A stretch of 6,126 nt of DNA from contig DAIDKA010000189.1 in the NCBI GenBank assembly GCA_027451085.1, forward strand, positions 1-6,126. The letters run 5' to 3'. Below the pieces are notes generated by a model. The model was not told the DNA's origin. It saw nothing but the letters and a program-made list of their open reading frames with translations, and made no database searches. The DNA is from Gammaproteobacteria bacterium (GTDB lineage Bacteria > Pseudomonadota > Gammaproteobacteria > Steroidobacterales > Steroidobacteraceae). Positions 5,084 to 6,126 of this stretch are shown here, piece after piece. How positions within the stretch are numbered: the first letter of the stretch is position 1; the number at the start of each line of letters is the position of its first letter. Position numbers and translations under genes: made by a program.

Positions 5084-6126
5084 GATGGGGGCTGGAATGC
5101 GTCCTCCGCGGTGGATGAAGGCGCTACTGTCCTGTGTGTGCACGGGCATGACCGGTGCGCGGCCCAGCAGGCCGCCGAACTCGACACTGTCCCCGACCGT
5201 TTTGCCCGGTGCCGGGATTATCCGCACGGCGGTTGTTTTGCGGTTGATCATGCCGATGGCTGCTTCGTCGGCAATGATCGCCGACAGGGTCTCGGCCGGG
5301 GTGTCACCGGGGACTGCGATCATGTCCAGGCCGACGGAGCACACGCAGGTCATGGCTTCGAGCTTGTCCAGAGTCAGGGCTCCGGCTTCAGCGGCTTCGA
5401 TCATGCCGATATCTTCGCTGACCGGAATAAAAGCTCCTGACAATCCACCGACATGGGAGGAGGCCATGGCGCCGCCTTTCTTGACCGCATCATTCAGCAG
5501 TGCCAGCGCGGCCGTGGTGCCGTGGGTGCCCACCTGCGCCAGCCCCATGGCCTCCAGGATGCGTGCCACGCTGTCGCCCTGGGCCGGGGTGGGGGCGAGG
5601 GACAGGTCCACGATGCCAAAGGGCACCCCCAGGCGTTCGCAGGCCTGCCGGCCCACCAGCTCTCCCATGCGGGTGATCTTGAAAGCAGTGCGCTTGATGA
5701 TGCCCGCCAGTTCCCCCAGGTCAGCCCCGGGGGCGCGCCGGACGGCCGACAACACCGCGCCCGGGCCGCTGACGCCCACGTTGATGACGCATTCGGGCTC
5801 CCCCACGCCGTGGAAGGCGCCCGCCATGAAAGGGTTGTCTTCCACCGCGTTGCAGAACACCACGAGCTTGGCGGCGGCGAGGCCGTCTTCGCTTGCGGTC
5901 AGGCGGGCGCAGTCCTTGATGACCTGCCCCATGAGGCCGACGGCGTCCATGTTGATGCCGGCCCTGGTGCTGGCGACATTGACAGAGGCGCAGACCCTCT
6001 GAGTCCCCGCCAGCCCCTGCGCGATGGAGTCGATCAGCACCCGGTCCCCGCGGGTCATGCCCTTGTGCACCAGCGCAGAGAAGCCGCCGATGAAGTTGAC
6101 CCCGACGGCGGCGGCGGCGCGGTCGA
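5066..6126 (-). CDS. UPF0210 (DUF711, PFL-like fold) protein, N-terminus outside window
   Basis: The visible 352 residues are the C-terminal three quarters or more of a family usually about 450 long. The frame stays open through 6126, and the codons beyond the GTG at 6070 read AVGVNFIGGFSALVHKG, a family motif, so that GTG is internal. Other recognisable segments are SVNVASTRAGINMDAV (near bases 5980-5933), the GVSGPGAV loop (near 5785-5762), GIVDLSLAPTPAQGDSVA, SSHVGGLSGAFIPVSED and the C-terminal GGRIPAPIQALNN. UPF0210 proteins resemble pyruvate formate-lyase in fold but are not known to carry a glycyl radical; their reaction is unknown as far as I know. They are commonly encoded next to a small ACT-domain protein (UPF0237), which would lie just right of the window if present. 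The TAG stop at 5066-5068 falls in a 15-bp duplication. Confidence 0.92.
   Translation of the reverse strand, partial: DRAAAAVGVNFIGGFSALVHKGMTRGDRVLIDSIAQGLAGTQRVCASVNVASTRAGINMDAVGLMGQVIKDCARLTASEDGLAAAKLVVFCNAVEDNPFMAGAFHGVGEPECVINVGVSGPGAVLSAVRRAPGADLGELAGIIKRTAFKITRMGELVGRQACERLGVPFGIVDLSLAPTPAQGDSVARILEAMGLAQVGTHGTTAALALLNDAVKKGGAMASSHVGGLSGAFIPVSEDIGMIEAAEAGALTLDKLEAMTCVCSVGLDMIAVPGDTPAETLSAIIADEAAIGMINRKTTAVRIIPAPGKTVGDSVEFGGLLGRAPVMPVHTQDSSAFIHRGGRIPAPIQALNN

Noticed and set aside
5073..6002. A 309-codon plus-strand frame opposite the UPF0210 gene
   Set aside because: It is a shadow of the conserved UPF0210 frame; the translation is Ser/Pro/Ala-rich with no recognisable domain.

Overview
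The window is G+C-rich proteobacterial DNA, most likely gammaproteobacterial. The phosphomannomutase is of the CpsG/ManB type typical of enterobacteria and relatives, one gene encodes an outer-membrane-type lipoprotein, and a small glycine-rich RRM protein is present. The genus cannot be fixed from what I can see. There are six protein-coding genes, two of them cut by the window edges. I saw no tRNA, rRNA, CRISPR array, insertion sequence or phage gene.

Layout: the first 2.3 kb reads rightward. It holds the C-terminal 270 residues of a phosphomannomutase (1-813), then, 45 nt later and in the same frame, an APC-superfamily amino acid permease (859-2322). A strong hairpin at 2333-2356 lies in the short convergent gap. 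Everything to its right reads leftward. In transcription order these genes are a UPF0210/DUF711 protein that enters from the right edge (5066-6126), a glycine-rich RNA-binding protein (4412-4780), a GlcG/HbpS-family (DUF336) protein (3904-4305), and a predicted lipoprotein made of FG-GAP/VCBS repeats (2382-3797). Hairpins separate almost every pair of leftward genes, so they are probably short transcription units. The GlcG-like and FG-GAP genes may share one unit (106 nt gap, no U-tract terminator between them).

The genes do not form an obvious pathway. ManB-type enzymes supply mannose-1-phosphate for GDP-mannose and surface polysaccharide. The permease imports amino acids. The FG-GAP lipoprotein is a predicted seven-bladed beta-propeller on the cell envelope. 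The GlcG-like, RRM and UPF0210 proteins belong to widespread families whose substrates are poorly defined.

I found no clear new defence or mobile system. The parts most worth a second look are non-coding. The 285-nt gap between the UPF0210 and RRM genes contains three overlapping, mutually exclusive hairpins arranged like an attenuator, and the RRM gene has a U-rich leader with no clear Shine-Dalgarno. The seven-bladed lipoprotein, with one degenerate blade flanked by the only two mature-chain cysteines apart from the lipid-anchor cysteine, is the most interesting protein.
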